A DNA stretch of 64,000 nt from Lineus longissimus (Eukaryota > Nemertea > Pilidiophora > Heteronemertea > Lineidae): the NCBI RefSeq assembly GCF_910592395.1, contig NC_088313.1, positions 2,606,501 to 2,670,500 of the forward strand. The letters are read 5' to 3'. The position numbers and the translations under genes were made by a program. Under the pieces are notes generated by a model. It worked only from the letters and a program-made list of their open reading frames with translations. It did not search any database and was not told the origin of the DNA. Below are positions 59,269-64,000 of this stretch, piece after piece. Numbering within the stretch: the first letter of the stretch is position 1; each line of letters begins with the position of its first letter.

Positions 59269-59642
59269 ATGGCGGAAGACGTAAGTGTTGCTGTTCCGGT
59301 TAATACGCATGGTCACGTGATGCTGGACTACATCAATACAAGCCGGTTACAGTAATTGGCCAGAATTGAAACACCTAGTATCTTGAAATGATATACATCT
59401 TCATGTAATAAAGCATGTGTGAAACAGACGCCCTCCAACCGACTTAAACACTTCGACACAGTATATTTAAAACGACTTCTAAGTAGCCTGCGTAGTAAAA
59501 TAAAGGTGTATATTTGTTGTGAAAGGCTTGTCGTGAGGTTACAGTTTTTAGAAAATTTCTACGACAAGGAATTCTAAAACTTAAGATGTTGTGTCTTCTG
59601 TCTTAGAAACCAAAAAATGGTAGCGGCGGTGGTGAGGATGAT
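59269..59642 (+). CDS. 5' part of an unknown gene with microexons
   Basis: Two tiny exons in phase 0. 59262-59280 has an acceptor (TATAATTTCAG), ATG at 59269, codons MAED, and donor GTAAGT. 59607-59642 has an acceptor (TCTGTCTTAG), codons KPKNGSGGGEDD, and donor GTAAGT. All four splice sites are near consensus and the reading frame is kept, so a real gene start is likely. The N-terminus would be acidic and flexible. Small, often alternative acidic exons at the start are common in muscle and cytoskeletal regulators, but I cannot name this gene, and I find no further exons in the window. Confidence 0.5.
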
Positions 59643-60118
59643 GTAAGTGAACTAAAGCTGTTAAAATGCCCCTGTTATCATATTATGCATAATTAATTTC
59701 AAAATTCCTTTCCTCTGTTTCACCTAAATGTTATGTTCCTACATCATTCTTATTCATTATTGCCAAAAGTGTTCAACAAAATCCTCCTTTTACCTCAATG
59801 CCCATTGGCGTTTTTAGATTATATCAAATTTATCACAACATACCCTTGTTGCAATGCCTATAATTTCAATATACCTCATGAATATGGTCATCTCACACAG
59901 TTGAATGAATTGCAACTTTAGTTTTTTAATCAAATTCTTGGAATTCAGTTGTTGATCAATTTAAAAAACGAACGACGAAGTACGCTAACAACGACGGTCT
60001 GTCGTGTCATCAAGCTCTATGCTTATTCATTGACGTGACAGTCGTAAACCATCTTCTATACTTACATGTAGTAACGACGGATCGGGGAAATGAATAAAAG
60101 TCGTCGATTAAGTACATT

Positions 60119-60242
60119 AGTGAGGTTTCGCAACCACCCGTTTAGGCCCTACGACGACGTTTATCTATTGTGTGAGTTTACCTGAACAATAGATAAACGT
60201 CGTCGAAGGGCCTAACCGGGCGGTTGCGAAACCTCACTGATA
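60119..60242. mobile_element. Near-perfect palindromic MITE
   Basis: Arms of about 55 bp, beginning TTAGTGAGGTTTCGCAACC and its inverted end, enclose a short loop. It interrupts a sequence (GTCGTCGATTAAGTACAT ... CATACTTCGTCGTTCG) whose uninterrupted tandem copy follows at about 60291-60352, which shows the empty site. Confidence 0.75.
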
Positions 60243-60335
60243 TCATACTTCGTCGTTCGACGTTCGTAGGTATCAGTGTTCTCCGTCCAAGTCGTCGATT
60301 AAGTACATTTACGTACATCATACTTCGTCGTTCGT

Positions 60336-60596
60336 ATCAGTGTTCTCCGTCCATTTAATTTTTCTTTGGTCAGGCGGTGGGCTCAAATTTTGTTGAGGTT
60401 GAAATTTTCCTCAACTAATGGTCTGGTGGTAAGAAATATTTGGTCTGCATGGTAACCTAACATTTTTTAATAGAAAAACCACTACAGCTTGAGAGTCTGG
60501 TGGTATGTTGTAATGGTCTGGTGGTAACTGTAAATATTTAATTTTGGTCTGGTGGCCTACCGGACCAAAATAGGCAGCGGAGAACACTGGGCTATT
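60336..60596. repeat. Repeat region with GGTCTGGTGGTAA units
   Basis: GGTCTGGTGG recurs four or more times. The segment is bounded by CAGTGTTCTCCG and its inverted form CGGAGAACACTG, which suggests a further non-autonomous inverted-repeat element. Confidence 0.5.
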
Positions 60597-61895
60597 CGTT
60601 AGGGCTGCAAAACCAACCTGCCAATTACTTGAAACGAAGATACACTAAATGCCAACGAGCTTTTGAAACTAACTAACGTTACCTTACCCCTTGACCCAAT
60701 ATTCCGACAGACTGCTCGTTCTAAGGAAATAAGTGTAACATACGAAAGCCTTTCCCCACACTGTAGGCCTACAAGGCTAGTTACTCTAAGATGTAAGCAT
60801 GCACTGTTGAGAAAAAAACCCCATACATTTCGATCTTACAAGGGAATGCAAGGCCAATGAAACATGATGGGATGGTTCAACAGTCACAGCCCTCATCTAC
60901 CTGCACAGAAACCTCACCTACACATAACTAAACTTTGTTGAGGTGAGAACTTTCAACATTGACAATTGCAAGACAAGTGGATATAGGTCTAGAGTAAAAG
61001 AATAATTCAATCAAAGATGCACGATTGATACCAGCTGATGATGTCAACTTCAAAGTGAAGGACAACCCTCACCACTTTCCTGAAAGTGGCTGATGGGAAC
61101 CACAAAACCTGATTTCATTGGCCTCATTTAATCGATGTTGATGATTGAGTCTGTACCTGTGTATCGACTATCGAAACTATCCCGTTGCGGCTTTCACAAA
61201 TCGAGGCTTCACCTAAACGTTCGGAAGGGAGAACCGACGGGGTATTTGTACAGGTTATGATTTGGAATTAGGAAGGTTGTGATTAGATATATATATTTGT
61301 GCAAAGTATCACTGGAAATCATTAAAACTCCAAAATATCTGCCAGCGACACTGAACTTCTTGAAACAACTCATTTAATCATTACCTGCCTGATTCTTAGT
61401 GGAATGTGCTTGTCACAACCGTGACTCCATATATCTAGATCGAGTCGAAATCTCACTGGAATGCTCACAGTATATTTCATAACCCCCGAAAAACAAAATC
61501 TATTGTCTTGTTGGCGCCACTTAATGTGTCAAACCGAAATTATAAGTGATTTCTTTGCCCTCTTTCGGTCTAAGTTAGGTTCAGCCATGGGCCATGTTGC
61601 TGGATTTAGAATTCTTCAATCTTAATTCAAAACAGTTTTAATTGACTAACGCTGACGTTATTTCCTACAGTTACATGTACGTTCATTAAACTTAAGGTCA
61701 AGATAAAGTTAACATAATTTTAGCGACAAACTTATTTTTGAGCAACTGGGCACTTGACTCTCATTACTAACTTTTCTATGAAGTTGAATGCAATTAACTT
61801 GATCACACTTTATTCTGATATATTCTGATATAATATTTTTTGGGTCAAAATCAAACACTTCCCAATTTCCCACTTCGCCTCTGAATCATCACAAA
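60597..61895. other. No gene seen
   Basis: No exon-like frame or clear repeat is visible. Confidence 0.4.
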
Positions 61896-61920
61896 CTAAA
61901 AATAGTCCCACCTATTATGG
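61896..61920 (+). promoter_or_regulatory. MEF2 site next to a CArG box
   Basis: CTAAAAATAG (61896-61905) fits the MEF2 consensus YTA(A/T)4TAR, and CCTATTATGG (61911-61920) fits the SRF CArG consensus CC(A/T)6GG. They lie about 200 bp before an ATG placed directly at a donor (62114). The pair is a pattern typical of striated and smooth muscle promoters in animals. Confidence 0.45.
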
Positions 61921-62059
61921 ATCCGATCGAGCTCCGCCAGGGAATTTATTGGTTAAAGCCGCGTAGAGATTGGGGAAAAGTCATAATCCAGCATTTCTGC
62001 CTTGGGATAGGGTCTGTTCAGAGCTGAGGATACCTGGCCGCTTTGCTTCCTCACAGCTC

Positions 62060-62116
62060 TGAGGAATTTCACATTCCGTCCTTAGATTTCGAACAGGATT
62101 ATCAATCGTAGCAATG
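62060..62116 (+). CDS. Possible first exon ending at ATG
   Basis: The sequence GTAGCAATG/GTGAGT places a start codon exactly at a good donor (ATG 62114-62116). Genes such as calmodulin and troponin C begin this way, but no following exon is recognisable in the remaining 1.9 kb, so identity is open. The MEF2/CArG pair upstream supports a promoter here. Confidence 0.35.
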
Positions 62117-64000
62117 GTGAGTTCGTGATTTTGAAAAGTTCCGTTGCATATCTTCCTCTTTACGTGCGTATTCTACGGTGACTTGAAGGCGCTGGGAATG
62201 ATAGTGAGGGACGGCTATCAACTGCTATTGTCGTTTTCTTATGGATATATCTTCATCCAACAGGCCCCTTTGTCCTGAGTTTTAGATACATACATTTCAT
62301 ATGTGCATCACGAATTAGATTATTTTAAAACTGTCTAAACACACAACTCAGTTATTTGATATTGAATGAATGTAATTCTTCATCCAACGCCGAACCGATC
62401 TCAAAATCAAAGGTATGTAGAGAATATGGGCGTGGTCGATGATGATTGTGTACTCGTGCATTTAACAATTAGGTACATGTACAGATCATATGCATAGGGG
62501 TTCCTAAAAAACGGTCAACTTGAATTCATGCCAGGTTACTCTAAAGCAGAACGGATAAGTCTGATATTATGATACGTCAAAAAATAAATAAGGAGAGCTA
62601 ATATATTTTTGGATGCATAATGATCTACATAATGTATTATATCAATGCAGTTATGGAGGTGTAATTTACACAACGTAATTCTGTTAACAGCAATGTTTAA
62701 GAATAATTTTTTATTGGTTCTTGTCAATCATAGTTACACTGGTCTTTGCTTTAGCAAACACCTTATCCAAATTGGAAGAACATGAAGCAATTTGGTTAGT
62801 TTGACCTGTGCAAAGATTTGACTATATTTTGCTAATAGCAAAAGATATAAGGCAACGGCCGCTTACGTTTTTGACTGACATCTTGCTCCATAGGTCTACT
62901 GCAAGAACATCGTGATAAATAAAAAAATGGCTTAAGTTTAATGTTGTTCCACAGAGTGCACAAATAAAAAAGCCTCGGGTTTGTAGAGTCTGTGTCTGCC
63001 TATGCATTTTACCGGGGGCATGCAAGGTATGCCAGAAAAACTGAATACATGTAGTTCCATGGATGTTGTACAAAAGTCAGCAGTGGGAAATAGTATTTTC
63101 ATGTTTGATACCATCGAACAGGTACATGTAGATGGCGTCTATTTTGTGCATGAGGGTGTGTAGGTTGGCCGCATACCGGTATGTTTCTACCTGGCAAGGT
63201 ACGATTTCTTTCCGTCCGCACATTTCTCAGGTATGCGAGTTTGCCTTTAACCATGGGTGTGTACCATGAAATATACAGCAATCCGCTGGCTGAATTACCT
63301 GTTAGGAACATCCAAGAGTTCGCACGCTGCCTTCTAGTACCGTGTTCACGTTCTTTACGAGTAAGCCAGCTTCCCTCAAGATATTAGAGGATTTCTCTTG
63401 GCTCAGATTTTAAGCGCAATTGCACAAACTGACCATCCGTAGGTTTCGTACCTGTGCTAAATTCATGTTCGACAGACTTCATCCACTTAAGAAGAAGTGG
63501 TTCAAATGAAACCAAACATTTATTCGACATTTTTTATATAGGACTGGACACTTTTTTTTCGGCGGGGGGAGGGGTATTCTAGATTGCTAAACCGGCCGGC
63601 GTACGTCGGTTTTGGCTGGATATGTCTAAGGCTTACCACCTTCAAAGGAATTAAGAGCTATTTTAAGAGACGGCTACAGAAAACGTTGATGAGTGACGCG
63701 ATAACGCTGTAGAACCTGTGCGACTCCTCCGCCCTCTTTCTCTCGTTACATAATCACTCCTTGCTCATCACCGTGAGTGGGTGGCTGACCACAAAAGGTC
63801 AATTTATCATGAAGAAAACCTTGGCGAGTCAACTTGAATGCTTCACGTGTTTTCTTGTTCAGTTTCTTTGAAATATTCAAAATAGCTAGCGGCGAGTATC
63901 ACTTGAAACATCGCCGTTGAAAGTGTAGTGGGGGATTAAGACCTTTTCTTTTTTCCCCGGCAGAGTCGAAACGAAATGTCATTATCACTTTGGTTGGTCT
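62117..64000. other. No gene seen
   Basis: If the 62114 start is real this is intron. No exon or recognised repeat is visible to the window end. Confidence 0.4.

Noticed and set aside
1-64000. CRISPR arrays, bacterial operons, phage or toxin systems
   Set aside because: None is present. The repeats are eukaryotic transposon and satellite types, and the genes are intron-bearing.

Overview
The window is nuclear DNA from a marine invertebrate-type bilaterian. Genes have many small exons with GT-AG introns, AATAAA-type signals and long introns, and the intergenic DNA is full of palindromic MITE-like elements, a tRNA-derived SINE, LINE fragments, minisatellites and TACATGTA-rich simple sequence. 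I cannot fix the phylum. The mixture would suit a lophotrochozoan (brachiopod, mollusc or annelid) or a cephalochordate. About 80% of the window is non-coding.

Layout. 1-7,900: repeats only (MITE, foldback element with a nested SINE, two minisatellites). 7,948-8,994 (+): one exon coding for a disordered protein with polyproline and acidic tracts. 11,339-19,073 (-) and 20,811-29,036 (-): two tandem RIG-I-like receptor (RLR) genes, each with 15 exons coding for two CARDs, a linker, an SF2 helicase and a zinc-binding C-terminal domain. Gene A is open throughout (1,030 codons). Gene B matches it exon for exon but has a 2-bp insertion in the exon carrying motifs Ia-II. Both have DECQ where family members have DECH. 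29,600-31,146: 5'-truncated LINE with a mutated reverse-transcriptase active site. 32,061-32,807 (+): MS4A-like four-span membrane protein.

35,014-43,662 (+) and 51,664-53,020 (-): three small secreted cysteine-rich protein genes of one family. They share intron phases (1 after the signal peptide, 2 inside the cysteine module) and an ending of the type C-x(3)-W-...-V-x(2)-C. An extra TATA-driven signal-peptide exon sits in an intron of the first gene. Between the second and third lies a phosphoglycerate mutase gene (46,744-50,479, -) with two mutually exclusive first coding exons, each carrying the catalytic RHG motif. 53,000-64,000: mostly repeats, with two small in-phase start exons at 59,269 and a MEF2 plus CArG pair followed by an ATG directly at a splice donor near 62,114.

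The RLR pair is the recognisable functional unit (cytosolic sensing of foreign RNA). The cysteine-rich secreted family and the PGAM gene are neighbours with no evident functional link.
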